This document shows, piece after piece, positions 13,201 to 28,762 of a stretch of 64,000 nt of DNA (within the stretch, counting starts at the first letter, position 1; every line of letters begins with the position of its first letter). Made by a program: the position numbers and the translations under genes. Under the pieces are notes generated by a model. That model had not been told where the DNA came from, did not search any database, and worked only from the letters and a program-made list of their open reading frames with translations. The DNA is from Arcuatula senhousia (lineage: Eukaryota; Mollusca; Bivalvia; Mytilida; Mytilidae), in NCBI GenBank assembly GCA_963971305.1, contig OZ020308.1:39523275-39587274 (forward strand), given 5' to 3'.

Positions 13201-16200
13201 ATTATTGCAGATTTTTTCACGGAAATCTTCCAAATTTTCACAAATATGTTTGAAATAGGCTAGATAATGACTTAAGCACAACAGAATACCAATTTTGTTA
13301 CGAAAATACAAAATTCGATTCAAAACAAACGGGGAAAGAATCTAACGTTATTGCAGGAAAATGTCCAAAAAAAAGAGCTTGATCAGAAAAGGGCTTCCGT
13401 CTTAGAGCGTGCATTACTATGGTAAAACATTAAAAAAAATCATAATATCCGGTATTCCTCAAGTGGTTACATACTCAAGAAGAGAAAAATGCAACTCATG
13501 TTAAATTTTCAAAAAATGCAAAAGCATTATGGTAGTACTCCACAATTAAGATTTTTTCACAGTATTGTTTTCGTATGTGGCCCCTGTGAACTTTTTTGTT
13601 AAATGAAAATATTGATTCGTTTTGGTCTTAAAACAAATCAAATAAAAAATCTGGACCCGTTATATAAAAATTACGATCCACGGTTATTGTTTTAAAGAAT
13701 AATTTCGAAAAAATCAATACCAATGATCATAAAGCGTCGCTTCCGGCTGTGCATGGTGACCAGCGGATAGGCTTAAATTTAAATGTGCTATTTTTAGATT
13801 TTTAAGTTTGAACAATTTTAGCGGAAAAAAGAGCCGAAGTCGGATAGGTTTATTTGGTCTTAAAAGAAAGGACTGTTTTCGGGCTTTCATTTCATACATG
13901 TTACGTTTCACCTGAACCGAAAGCTCGACTACTGGCAACGTTCAAAAAAAGGACAAAACCCCGATTTTTGCGTATTTTTGTCCCCAAATTTTTGACAAAT
14001 GTTAAGAGTTGCTAGGGGCAACGAGTACAACAAAGAAACCAAATACGGCACTAAACACGACTAAACATGCCCGGAGTTTGGAACACCATCTAGTTTAAAC
14101 TGCAAATAGCAGTTTAAGCGATTACAAGAACCCGGGACAAAATAGTCAACGTCGAGCACATGCAAAAATGAGCTAAATAAATTAATTGTGGAGTACTACC
14201 ATATGGCATTATTCTCATTAAAATTTTGAGAGTATATCTTGATTTTAGTCCTTGGTTTAATTGTTGAAAATAAAGCTGATATATTTGAGAATAACTTGTT
14301 TAAAAAAATTTGGGAAAAATATCAGTTATTAAGCATTAATGCCCATAGCAACCAAACATGCTTATTTTTGAAAATATCGTCAATAACGTTATATTTTGTA
14401 CAGCTGGTTATGCTGTATGTAACGCTAACAACGTTAATAATTTCCCCGGAAGAAATAAAAATTACACAATATAGTATATTTCCCCGTATGTTAATCATAA
14501 AATTGTAATTTTTAGTCGGCTTGAATAGAAATGCAAGGCATTATAGCTTGCTATGCAGATGTTTAGCAAATTTTGATGATGTGTTTCCATGGACGCCATT
14601 ATTGCAGATTTTTTCACGGAAATCTTCCAAATTTTCACAAATATGTTTGAAATAGGCTAGATAATGACTTAAGCACAACAGAATACCAATTTTGTTACGA
14701 AAATACAAAATTCGATTCAAAACAAACGGGGAAAGAATCTAACGTTATTGCAGGAAAATGTCCAAAAAAAAGAGCTTGATCAGAAAAGGGCTTCCGTCTT
14801 AGAGCGTGCATTACTATGGTAAAACATTAAAAAAAATCATAATATCCGGTATTCCTCAAGTGGTTACATACTCAAGAAGAGAAAAATGCAACTCATGTTA
14901 AATTTTCAAAAAATGCAAAAGCATTATGGTAGTACTCCACAATTAAGATTTTTTCACAGTATTGTTTTCGTATGTGGCCCCTGTGAACTTTTTTGTTAAA
15001 TGAAAATATTGATTCGTTTTGGTCTTAAAACAAATCAAATAAAAAATCTGGACCCGTTATATAAAAATTACGATCCACGGTTATTGTTTTAAAGAATAAT
15101 TTCGAAAAAATCAATACCAATGATCATAAAGCGTCGCTTCCGGCTGTGCATGGTGACCAGCGGATAGGCTTAAATTTAAATGTGCTATTTTTAGATTTTT
15201 AAGTTTGAACAATTTTAGCGGAAAAAAGAGCCGAAGTCGGATAGGTTTATTTGGTCTTAAAAGAAAGGACTGTTTTCGGGCTTTCATTTCATACATGTTA
15301 CGTTTCACCTGAACCGAAAGCTCGACTACTGGCAACGTTCAAAAAAAGGACAAAACCCCGATTTTTGCGTATTTTTGTCCCCAAATTTTTGACAAATGTT
15401 AAGAGTTGCTAGGGGCAACGAGTACAACAAAGAAACCAAATACGGCACTAAACACGACTAAACATGCCCGGAGTTTGGAACACCATCTAGTTTAAACTGC
15501 AAATAGCAGTTTAAGCGATTACAAGAACCCGGGACAAAATAGTCAACGTCGAGCACATGCAAAAATGAGCTAAATAAATTAATTGTGGAGTACTACCATA
15601 TGGCATTATTCTCATTAAAATTTTGAGAGTATATCTTGATTTTAGTCCTTGGTTTAATTGTTGAAAATAAAGCTGATATATTTGAGAATAACTTGTTTAA
15701 AAAAATTTGGGAAAAATATCAGTTATTAAGCATTAATGCCCATAGCAACCAAACATGCTTATTTTTGAAAATATCGTCAATAACGTTATATTTTGTACAG
15801 CTGGTTATGCTGTATGTAACGCTAACAACGTTAATAATTTCCCCGGAAGAAATAAAAATTACACAATATAGTATATTTCCCCGTATGTTAATCATAAAAT
15901 TGTAATTTTTAGTCGGCTTGAATAGAAATGCAAGGCATTATAGCTTGCTATGCAGATGTTTAGCAAATTTTGATGATGTGTTTCCATGGACGCCATTATT
16001 GCAGATTTTTTCACGGAAATCTTCCAAATTTTCACAAATATGTTTGAAATAGGCTAGATAATGACTTAAGCACAACAGAACACCAATTTTGTTACGAAAA
16101 TACAAAATTCGATTCAAAACAAACGGGGAAAGAATCTAACGTTATTGCAGGAAAATGTCCAAAAAAAAAGAGCTTGATCAGAAAAGGGCTTCCGTCTTAG

Positions 16201-19200
16201 AGCGTGCATTACTATGGTAAAACATTTAAAAAAATCATAATATCCGGTATTCCTCAAGTGGTTACATACTCAAGAAGAGAAAAATGCAACTCATGTTAAA
16301 TTTTCAAAAAATGCAAAAGCATTATGGTAGTACTCCACAATTAAGATTTTTTCACAGTATTGTTTTCGTATGTGGCCCCTGTGAACTTTTTTGTTAAATG
16401 AAAATATTGATTCGTTTTGGTCTTAAAACAAATCAAATAAAAAATCTGGACCCGTTCTATAAAAATTACGATCCACGGTTATTGTTTTAAAGAATAATTT
16501 CGAAAAAATCAATACCAATGATCATAAAGCGTCGCTTCCGGCTGTGCATGGTGACCAGCGGATAGGCTTAAATTTAAATGTGCTATTTTAGATTTTTAAG
16601 TTTGAACAATTTTAGCGGAAAAAAGAGCCGAAGTCGGATAGGTTTATTTGGTCTTAAAAGAAAGGACTGTTTTCGGGCTTTCATTTCATACATGTTACGT
16701 TTCACCTGAACCGAAAGCTCGACTACTGGCAACGTTCAAAAAAAGGACAAAACCCCGATTTTTGCGTATTTTTGTCCCCAAATTTTTGACAAATGTTAAG
16801 AGTTGCTAGGGGCAACGAGTACAACAAAGAAACCAAATACGGCACTAAACATGCCCGGAGTTTGGAACACCATCTAGTTTAAACTGCAAATAGCAGTTTA
16901 AGCGATTACAAGAACCCGGGACAAAATAGTCAACGTCGAGCACATGCAAAAATGAGCTAAATAAATTAATTGTGGAGTACTACCATATGGCATTATTCTC
17001 ATTAAAATTTTGAGAGTATATCTTGATTTTAGTCCTTGGTTTAATTGTTGAAAATAAAGCTGATATATTTGAGAATAACTTGTTTAAAAAAATTTGGGAA
17101 AAATATCAGTTATTAAGCATTAATGCCCATAGCAACCAAACATGCTTATTTTTGAAAATATCGTCAATAACGTTATATTTTGTACAGCTGGTTATGCTGT
17201 ATGTAACGCTAACAACGTTAATAATTTCCCCGGAAGAAATAAAAATTACACAATATAGTATATTTCCCCGTATGTTAATCATAAAATTGTAATTTTTAGT
17301 CGGCTTGAATAGAAATGCAAGGCATTATAGCTTGCTATGCAGATGTTAAGCAAATTTTGATGATGTGTTTCCATGGACGCCATTATTGCAGATTTTTTCA
17401 CGGAAATCTTCCAAATTTTCACAAATATGTTTGAAATAGGCTAGATAATGACTTAAGCACAACAGAATACCAATTTTGTTACGAAAATACAAAATTCGAT
17501 TCAAAACAAACGGGGAAAGAATCTAACGTTATTGCAGGAAAATGTCCAAAAAAAAGAGCTTGATCAGAAAAGGGCTTCCGTCTTAGAGCGTGCAATACTA
17601 TGGTAAAACATTAAAAAAAATCATAATATCCGGTATTCCTCAAGTGGTTACATACTCAAGAAGAGAAAAATGCAACTCATGTTAAATTTTCAAAAAATGC
17701 AAAAGCATTATGGTAGTACTCCACAATTAAGATTTTTTCACAGTATTGTTTTCGTATGTGGCCCCTGTGAACTTTTTTGTTAAATGAAAATATTGATTCG
17801 TTTTGGTCTTAAAACAAATCAAATAAAAAATCTGGACCCGTTATATAAAAATTACGATCCACGGTTATTGTTTTAAAGAATAATTTCGAAAAAATCAATA
17901 CCAATGATCATGGTGACCAGCGGATAGGCTTAAATTTAAATGTGCTATTTTAGATTTTTAAGTTTGAACAATTTTAGCGGAAAAAAGAGCCGAAGTCGGA
18001 TAGGTTTATTTGGTCTTAAAAGAAAGGACTGTTTTCGGGCTTTCATTTCATACATGTTACGTTTCACCTGAACCGAAAGCTCGACTACTGGCAACGTTCA
18101 AAAAAAGGACAAAACCCCGATTTTTGCGTATTTTTGTCCCCAAATTTTTGACAAATGTTAAGAGTTGCTAGGGGCAACGAGTACAACAAAGAAACCAAAT
18201 ACGGCACTAAACACGACTAAACATGCCCGGAGTTTGGAACACCATCTAGTTTAAACTGCAAATAGCAGTTTAAGCGATTACAAGAACCCGGGACAAAATA
18301 GTCAACGTCGAGCACATGCAAAAATGAGCTAAATAAATTAATTGTGGAGTACTACCATATGGCATTATTCTCATTAAAATTTTGAGAGTATATCTTGATT
18401 TTAGTCCTTGGTTTAATTGTTGAAAATAAAGCTGATATATTTGAGAATAACTTGTTTAAAAAAATTTGGGAAAAATATCAGTTATTAAGCATTAATGCCC
18501 ATAGCAACCAAACATGCTTATTTTTGAAAATATCGTCAATAACGTTATATTTTGTACAGCTGGTTATGCTGTATGTAACGCTAACAACGTTAATAATTTC
18601 CCCGGAAGAAATAAAAATTACACAATATAGTATATTTCCCCGTATGTTAATCATAAAATTGTAATTTTTAGTCGGCTTGAATAGAAATGCAAGGCATTAT
18701 AGCTTGCTATGCAAATGTTTAGCAAATTTTGATGATGTGTTTCCATGGACGCCATTATTGCAGATTTTTTCACGGAAATCTTCCAAATTTTCACAAATAT
18801 GTTTGAAATAGGCTAGATAATGACTTAAGCACAACAGAATACCAATTTTGTTACGAAAATACAAAATTCGATTCAAAACAAACGGGGAAAGAATCTAACG
18901 TTATTGCAGGAAAATGTCCAAAAAAAAGAGCTTGATCAGAAAAGGGCTTCCGTCTTAGAGCGTGCATTACTATGGTAAAACATTAAAAAAAATCATAATA
19001 TCCGGTATTCCTCAAGTGGTTACATACTCAAGAAGAGAAAAATGCAACTCATGTTAAATTTTCAAAAAATGCAAAAGCATTATGGTAGTACTCCACAATT
19101 AAGATTTTTTCACAGTATTGTTTTCGTATGTGGCCCCTGTGAACTTTTTTGTTAAATGAAAATATTGATTCGTTTTGGTCTTAAAACAAATCAAATAAAA

Positions 19201-22200
19201 AATCTGGACCCGTTATATAAAAATTACGATCCACGGTTATTGTTTTAAAGAATAATTTCGAAAAAATCAATACCAATGATCATAAAGCGTCGCTTCCGGC
19301 TGTGCATGGTGACCAGCGGATAGGCTTAAATTTAAATGTGCTATTTTAGATTTTTAAGTTTGAACAATTTTAGCGGAAAAAAGAGCCGAAGTCGGATAGG
19401 TTTATTTGGTCTTAAAAGAAAGGACTGTTTTCGGGCTTTCATTTCATACATGTTACGTTTCACCTGAACCGAAAGCTCGACTACTGGCAACGTTCAAAAA
19501 AAGGACAAAACCCCGATTTTTGCTTATTTTTGTCCCCAAATTTTTGACAAATGTTAAGAGTTGCTAGGGGCAACGAGTACAACAAAGAAACCAAATACGG
19601 CACTAAACACGACTAAACATGCCCGGAGTTTGGAACACCATCTAGTTTAAACTGCAAATAGCAGTTTAAGCGATTACAAGAACCCGGGACAAAATAGTCA
19701 ACGTCGAGCACATGCAAAAATGAGCTAAATAAATTAATTGTGGAGTACTACCATATGGCATTATTCTCATTAAAATTTTGAGAGTATATCTTGATTTTAG
19801 TCCTTGGTTTAATTGTTGAAAATAAAGCTGATATATTTGAGAATAACTTGTTTAAAAAAATTTGGGAAAAATATCAGTTATTAAGCATTAATGCCCATAG
19901 CAACCAAACATGCTTATTTTTGAAAATATCGTCAATAACGTTATATTTTGTACAGCTGGTTATGCTGTATGTAACGCTAACAACGTTAATAATTTCCCCG
20001 GAAGAAATAAAAATTACACAATATAGTATATTTCCCCGTATGTTAATCATAAAATTGTAATTTTTAGTCGGCTTGAATAGAAATGCAAGGCATTATAGCT
20101 TGCTATGCAGATGTTTAGCAAATTTTGATGATGTGTTTCCATGGACGCCATTATTGCAGATTTTTTCACGGAAATCTTCCAAATTTTCACAAATATGTTT
20201 GAAATAGGCTAGATAATGACTTAAGCACAACAGAACACCAATTTTGTTACGAAAATACAAAATTCGATTCAAAACAAACGGGGAAAGAATCTAACGTTAT
20301 TGCAGGAAAATGTCCAAAAAAAAAGAGCTTGATCAGAAAAGGGCTTCCGTCTTAGAGCGTGCATTACTATGGTAAAACATTTAAAAAAATCATAATATCC
20401 GGTATTCCTCAAGTGGTTACATACTCAAGAAGAGAAAAATGCAACTCATGTTAAATTTTCAAAAAATGCAAAAGCATTATGGTAGTACTCCACAATTAAG
20501 ATTTTTTCACAGTATTGTTTTCGTATGTGGCCCCTGTGAACTTTTTTGTTAAATGAAAATATTGATTCGTTTTGGTCTTAAAACAAATCAAATAAAAAAT
20601 CTGGACCCGTTCTATAAAAATTACGATCCACGGTTATTGTTTTAAAGAATAATTTCGAAAAAATCAATACCAATGATCATAAAGCGTCGCTTCCGGCTGT
20701 GCATGGTGACCAGCGGATAGGCTTAAATTTAAATGTGCTATTTTAGATTTTTAAGTTTGAACAATTTTAGCGGAAAAAAGAGCCGAAGTCGGATAGGTTT
20801 ATTTGGTCTTAAAAGAAAGGACTGTTTTCGGGCTTTCATTTCATACATGTTACGTTTCACCTGAACCGAAAGCTCGACTACTGGCAACGTTCAAAAAAAG
20901 GACAAAACCCCGATTTTTGCGTATTTTTGTCCCCAAATTTTTGACAAATGTTAAGAGTTGCTAGGGGCAACGAGTACAACAAAGAAACCAAATACGGCAC
21001 TAAACATGCCCGGAGTTTGGAACACCATCTAGTTTAAACTGCAAATAGCAGTTTAAGCGATTACAAGAACCCGGGACAAAATAGTCAACGTCGAGCACAT
21101 GCAAAAATGAGCTAAATAAATTAATTGTGGAGTACTACCATATGGCATTATTCTCATTAAAATTTTGAGAGTATATCTTGATTTTAGTCCTTGGTTTAAT
21201 TGTTGAAAATAAAGCTGATATATTTGAGAATAACTTGTTTAAAAAAATTTGGGAAAAATATCAGTTATTAAGCATTAATGCCCATAGCAACCAAACATGC
21301 TTATTTTTGAAAATATCGTCAATAACGTTATATTTTGTACAGCTGGTTATGCTGTATGTAACGCTAACAACGTTAATAATTTCCCCGGAAGAAATAAAAA
21401 TTACACAATATAGTATATTTCCCCGTATGTTAATCATAAAATTGTAATTTTTAGTCGGCTTGAATAGAAATGCAAGGCATTATAGCTTGCTATGCAGATG
21501 TTAAGCAAATTTTGATGATGTGTTTCCATGGACGCCATTATTGCAGATTTTTTCACGGAAATCTTCCAAATTTTCACAAATATGTTTGAAATAGGCTAGA
21601 TAATGACTTAAGCACAACAGAATACCAATTTTGTTACGAAAATACAAAATTCGATTCAAAACAAACGGGGAAAGAATCTAACGTTATTGCAGGAAAATGT
21701 CCAAAAAAAAGAGCTTGATCAGAAAAGGGCTTCCGTCTTAGAGCGTGCAATACTATGGTAAAACATTAAAAAAAATCATAATATCCGGTATTCCTCAAGT
21801 GGTTACATACTCAAGAAGAGAAAAATGCAACTCATGTTAAATTTTCAAAAAATGCAAAAGCATTATGGTAGTACTCCACAATTAAGATTTTTTCACAGTA
21901 TTGTTTTCGTATGTGGCCCCTGTGAACTTTTTTGTTAAATGAAAATATTGATTCGTTTTGGTCTTAAAACAAATCAAATAAAAAATCTGGACCCGTTATA
22001 TAAAAATTACGATCCACGGTTATTGTTTTAAAGAATAATTTCGAAAAAATCAATACCAATGATCATGGTGACCAGCGGATAGGCTTAAATTTAAATGTGC
22101 TATTTTAGATTTTTAAGTTTGAACAATTTTAGCGGAAAAAAGAGCCGAAGTCGGATAGGTTTATTTGGTCTTAAAAGAAAGGACTGTTTTCGGGCTTTCA

Positions 22201-23234
22201 TTTCATACATGTTACGTTTCACCTGAACCGAAAGCTCGACTACTGGCAACGTTCAAAAAAAGGACAAAACCCCGATTTTTGCTTATTTTTGTCCCCAAAT
22301 TTTTGACAAATGTTAAGAGTTGCTAGGGGCAACGAGTACAACAAAGAAACCAAATACGGCACTAAACACGACTAAACATGCCCGGAGTTTGGAACACCAT
22401 CTAGTTTAAACTGCAAATAGCAGTTTAAGCGATTACAAGAACCCGGGACAAAATAGTCAACGTCGAGCACATGCAAAAATGAGCTAAATAAATTAATTGT
22501 GGAGTACTACCATATGGCATTATTCTCATTAAAATTTTGAGAGTATATCTTGATTTTAGTCCTTGGTTTAATTGTTGAAAATAAAGCTGATATATTTGAG
22601 AATAACTTGTTTAAAAAAATTTGGGAAAAATATCAGTTATTAAGCATTAATGCCCATAGCAACCAAACATGCTTATTTTTGAAAATATCGTCAATAACGT
22701 TATATTTTGTACAGCTGGTTATGCTGTATGTAACGCTAACAACGTTAATAATTTCCCCGGAAGAAATAAAAATTACACAATATAGTATATTTCCCCGTAT
22801 GTTAATCATAAAATTGTAATTTTTAGTCGGCTTGAATAGAAATGCAAGGCATTATAGCTTGCTATGCAGATGTTTAGCAAATTTTGATGATGTGTTTCCA
22901 TGGACGCCATTATTGCAGATTTTTTCACGGAAATCTTCCAAATTTTCACAAATATGTTTGAAATAGGCTAGATAATGACTTAAGCACAACAGAATACCAA
23001 TTTTGTTACGAAAATACAAAATTCGATTCAAAACAAACGGGGAAAGAATCTAACGTTATTGCAGGAAAATGTCCAAAAAAAAGAGCTTGATCAGAAAAGG
23101 GCTTCCGTCTTAGAGCGTGCATTACTATGGTAAAACATTAAAAAAAATCATAATATCCGGTATTCCTCAAGTGGTTACATACTCAAGAAGAGAAAAATGC
23201 AACTCATGTTAAATTTTCAAAAAATGCAAAAGCA

Positions 23235-23238
23235 ATAT
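23235..23238. other. E-less I-I junction 2
   Basis: Same junction as at 3689, base for base, about 19.5 kb further on. The identity suggests both short units descend from one event that was spread by array homogenisation, rather than two independent losses. Confidence 0.8.
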
Positions 23239-26200
23239 GGCATTATTCTCATTAAAATTTTGAGAGTATATCTTGATTTTAGTCCTTGGTTTAATTGTTG
23301 AAAATAAAGCTGATATATTTGAGAATAACTTGTTTAAAAAAATTTGGGAAAAATATCAGTTATTAAGCATTAATGCCCATAGCAACCAAACATGCTTATT
23401 TTTGAAAATATCGTCAATAACGTTATATTTTGTACAGCTGGTTATGCTGTATGTAACGCTAACAACGTTAATAATTTCCCCGGAAGAAATAAAAATTACA
23501 CAATATAGTATATTTCCCCGTATGTTAATCATAAAATTGTAATTTTTAGTCGGCTTGAATAGAAATGCAAGGCATTATAGCTTGCTATGCAGATGTTTAG
23601 CAAATTTTGATGATGTGTTTCCATGGACGCCATTATTGCAGATTTTTTCACGGAAATCTTCCAAATTTTCACAAATATGTTTGAAATAGGCTAGATAATG
23701 ACTTAAGCACAACAGAATACCAATTTTGTTACGAAAATACAAAATTCGATTCAAAACAAACGGGGAAAGAATCTAACGTTATTGCAGGAAAATGTCCAAA
23801 AAAAAGAGCTTGATCAGAAAAGGGCTTCCGTCTTAGAGCGTGCATTACTATGGTAAAACATTAAAAAAAATCATAATATCCGGTATTCCTCAAGTGGTTA
23901 CATACTCAAGAAGAGAAAAATGCAACTCATGTTAAATTTTCAAAAAATGCAAAAGCATTATGGTAGTACTCCACAATTAAGATTTTTTCACAGTATTGTT
24001 TTCGTATGTGGCCCCTGTGAACTTTTTTGTTAAATGAAAATATTGATTCGTTTTGGTCTTAAAACAAATCAAATAAAAAATCTGGACCCGTTATATAAAA
24101 ATTACGATCCACGGTTATTGTTTTAAAGAATAATTTCGAAAAAATCAATACCAATGATCATAAAGCGTCGCTTCCGGCTGTGCATGGTGACCAGCGGATA
24201 GGCTTAAATTTAAATGTGCTATTTTTAGATTTTTAAGTTTGAACAATTTTAGCGGAAAAAAGAGCCGAAGTCGGATAGGTTTATTTGGTCTTAAAAGAAA
24301 GGACTGTTTTCGGGCTTTCATTTCATACATGTTACGTTTCACCTGAACCGAAAGCTCGACTACTGGCAACGTTCAAAAAAAGGACAAAACCCCGATTTTT
24401 GCGTATTTTTGTCCCCAAATTTTTGACAAATGTTAAGAGTTGCTAGGGGCAACGAGTACAACAAAGAAACCAAATACGGCACTAAACACGACTAAACATG
24501 CCCGGAGTTTGGAACACCATCTAGTTTAAACTGCAAATAGCAGTTTAAGCGATTACAAGAACCCGGGACAAAATAGTCAACGTCGAGCACATGCAAAAAT
24601 GAGCTAAATAAATTAATTGTGGAGTACTACCATATGGCATTATTCTCATTAAAATTTTGAGAGTATATCTTGATTTTAGTCCTTGGTTTAATTGTTGAAA
24701 ATAAAGCTGATATATTTGAGAATAACTTGTTTAAAAAAATTTGGGAAAAATATCAGTTATTAAGCATTAATGCCCATAGCAACCAAACATGCTTATTTTT
24801 GAAAATATCGTCAATAACGTTATATTTTGTACAGCTGGTTATGCTGTATGTAACGCTAACAACGTTAATAATTTCCCCGGAAGAAATAAAAATTACACAA
24901 TATAGTATATTTCCCCGTATGTTAATCATAAAATTGTAATTTTTAGTCGGCTTGAATAGAAATGCAAGGCATTATAGCTTGCTATGCAGATGTTTAGCAA
25001 ATTTTGATGATGTGTTTCCATGGACGCCATTATTGCAGATTTTTTCACGGAAATCTTCCAAATTTTCACAAATATGTTTGAAATAGGCTAGATAATGACT
25101 TAAGCACAACAGAACACCAATTTTGTTACGAAAATACAAAATTCGATTCAAAACAAACGGGGAAAGAATCTAACGTTATTGCAGGAAAATGTCCAAAAAA
25201 AAAGAGCTTGATCAGAAAAGGGCTTCCGTCTTAGAGCGTGCATTACTATGGTAAAACATTTAAAAAAATCATAATATCCGGTATTCCTCAAGTGGTTACA
25301 TACTCAAGAAGAGAAAAATGCAACTCATGTTAAATTTTCAAAAAATGCAAAAGCATTATGGTAGTACTCCACAATTAAGATTTTTTCACAGTATTGTTTT
25401 CGTATGTGGCCCCTGTGAACTTTTTTGTTAAATGAAAATATTGATTCGTTTTGGTCTTAAAACAAATCAAATAAAAAATCTGGACCCGTTCTATAAAAAT
25501 TACGATCCACGGTTATTGTTTTAAAGAATAATTTCGAAAAAATCAATACCAATGATCATAAAGCGTCGCTTCCGGCTGTGCATGGTGACCAGCGGATAGG
25601 CTTAAATTTAAATGTGCTATTTTAGATTTTTAAGTTTGAACAATTTTAGCGGAAAAAAGAGCCGAAGTCGGATAGGTTTATTTGGTCTTAAAAGAAAGGA
25701 CTGTTTTCGGGCTTTCATTTCATACATGTTACGTTTCACCTGAACCGAAAGCTCGACTACTGGCAACGTTCAAAAAAAGGACAAAACCCCGATTTTTGCG
25801 TATTTTTGTCCCCAAATTTTTGACAAATGTTAAGAGTTGCTAGGGGCAACGAGTACAACAAAGAAACCAAATACGGCACTAAACATGCCCGGAGTTTGGA
25901 ACACCATCTAGTTTAAACTGCAAATAGCAGTTTAAGCGATTACAAGAACCCGGGACAAAATAGTCAACGTCGAGCACATGCAAAAATGAGCTAAATAAAT
26001 TAATTGTGGAGTACTACCATATGGCATTATTCTCATTAAAATTTTGAGAGTATATCTTGATTTTAGTCCTTGGTTTAATTGTTGAAAATAAAGCTGATAT
26101 ATTTGAGAATAACTTGTTTAAAAAAATTTGGGAAAAATATCAGTTATTAAGCATTAATGCCCATAGCAACCAAACATGCTTATTTTTGAAAATATCGTCA

Positions 26201-28762
26201 ATAACGTTATATTTTGTACAGCTGGTTATGCTGTATGTAACGCTAACAACGTTAATAATTTCCCCGGAAGAAATAAAAATTACACAATATAGTATATTTC
26301 CCCGTATGTTAATCATAAAATTGTAATTTTTAGTCGGCTTGAATAGAAATGCAAGGCATTATAGCTTGCTATGCAGATGTTAAGCAAATTTTGATGATGT
26401 GTTTCCATGGACGCCATTATTGCAGATTTTTTCACGGAAATCTTCCAAATTTTCACAAATATGTTTGAAATAGGCTAGATAATGACTTAAGCACAACAGA
26501 ATACCAATTTTGTTACGAAAATACAAAATTCGATTCAAAACAAACGGGGAAAGAATCTAACGTTATTGCAGGAAAATGTCCAAAAAAAAGAGCTTGATCA
26601 GAAAAGGGCTTCCGTCTTAGAGCGTGCAATACTATGGTAAAACATTAAAAAAAATCATAATATCCGGTATTCCTCAAGTGGTTACATACTCAAGAAGAGA
26701 AAAATGCAACTCATGTTAAATTTTCAAAAAATGCAAAAGCATTATGGTAGTACTCCACAATTAAGATTTTTTCACAGTATTGTTTTCGTATGTGGCCCCT
26801 GTGAACTTTTTTGTTAAATGAAAATATTGATTCGTTTTGGTCTTAAAACAAATCAAATAAAAAATCTGGACCCGTTATATAAAAATTACGATCCACGGTT
26901 ATTGTTTTAAAGAATAATTTCGAAAAAATCAATACCAATGATCATGGTGACCAGCGGATAGGCTTAAATTTAAATGTGCTATTTTAGATTTTTAAGTTTG
27001 AACAATTTTAGCGGAAAAAAGAGCCGAAGTCGGATAGGTTTTTTTGGTCTTAAAAGAAAGGACTGTTTTCGGGCTTTCATTTCATACATGTTACGTTCCA
27101 CCTGAACCGAAAGCTCGACTACTGGCAACGTTCAAAAAAAGGACAAAACCCCGATTTTTGCGTATTTTTGTCCCCAAATTTTTGACAAATGTTAAGAGTT
27201 GCTAGGGGCAACGAGTACAACAAAGAAACCAAATACGGCACTAAACACGACTAAACATGCCCGGAGTTTGGAACACCATCTAGTTTAAACTGCAAATAGC
27301 AGTTTAAGCGATTACAAGAACCCGGGACAAAATAGTCAACGTCGAGCACATGCAAAAATGAGCTAAATAAATTAATTGTGGAGTACTACCATATGGCATT
27401 ATTCTCATTAAAATTTTGAGAGTATATCTTGATTTTAGTCCTTGGTTTAATTGTTGAAAATAAAGCTGATATATTTGAGAATAACTTGTTTAAAAAAATT
27501 TGGGAAAAATATCAGTTATTAAGCATTAATGCCCATAGCAACCAAACATGCTTATTTTTGAAAATATCGTCAATAACGTTATATTTTGTACAGCTGGTTA
27601 TGCTGTATGTAACGCTAACAACGTTAATAATTTCCCCGGAAGAAATAAAAATTACACAATATAGTATATTTCCCCGTATGTTAATCATAAAATTGTAATT
27701 TTTAGTCGGCTTGAATAGAAATGCAAGGCATTATAGCTTGCTATGCAGATGTTAAGCAAATTTTGATGATGTGTTTCCATGGACGCCATTATTGCAGATT
27801 TTTTCACGGAAATCTTCCAAATTTTCACAAATATGTTTGAAATAGGCTAGATAATGACTTAAGCACAACAGAATACCAATTTTGTTACGAAAATACAAAA
27901 TTCGATTCAAAACAAACGGGGAAAGAATCTAACGTTATTGCAGGAAAATGTCCAAAAAAAAGAGCTTGATCAGAAAAGGGCTTCCGTCTTAGAGCGTGCA
28001 ATACTATGGTAAAACATTAAAAAAAATCATAATATCCGGTATTCCTCAAGTGGTTACATACTCAAGAAGAGAAAAATGCAACTCATGTTAAATTTTCAAA
28101 AAATGCAAAAGCATTATGGTAGTACTCCACAATTAAGATTTTTTCACAGTATTGTTTTCGTATGTGGCCCCTGTGAACTTTTTTGTTAAATGAAAATATT
28201 GATTCGTTTTGGTCTTAAAACAAATCAAATAAAAAATCTGGACCCGTTATATAAAAATTACGATCCACGGTTATTGTTTTAAAGAATAATTTCGAAAAAA
28301 TCAATACCAATGATCATGGTGACCAGCGGATAGGCTTAAATTTAAATGTGCTATTTTAGATTTTTAAGTTTGAACAATTTTAGCGGAAAAAAGAGCCGAA
28401 GTCGGATAGGTTTTTTTGGTCTTAAAAGAAAGGACTGTTTTCGGGCTTTCATTTCATACATGTTACGTTCCACCTGAACCGAAAGCTCGACTACTGGCAA
28501 CGTTCAAAAAAAGGACAAAACCCCGATTTTTGCGTATTTTTGTCCCCAAATTTTTGACAAATGTTAAGAGTTGCTAGGGGCAACGAGTACAACAAAGAAA
28601 CCAAATACGGCACTAAACACGACTAAACATGCCCGGAGTTTGGAACACCATCTAGTTTAAACTGCAAATAGCAGTTTAAGCGATTACAAGAACCCGGGAC
28701 AAAATAGTCAACGTCGAGCACATGCAAAAATGAGCTAAATAAATTAATTGTGGAGTACTACC

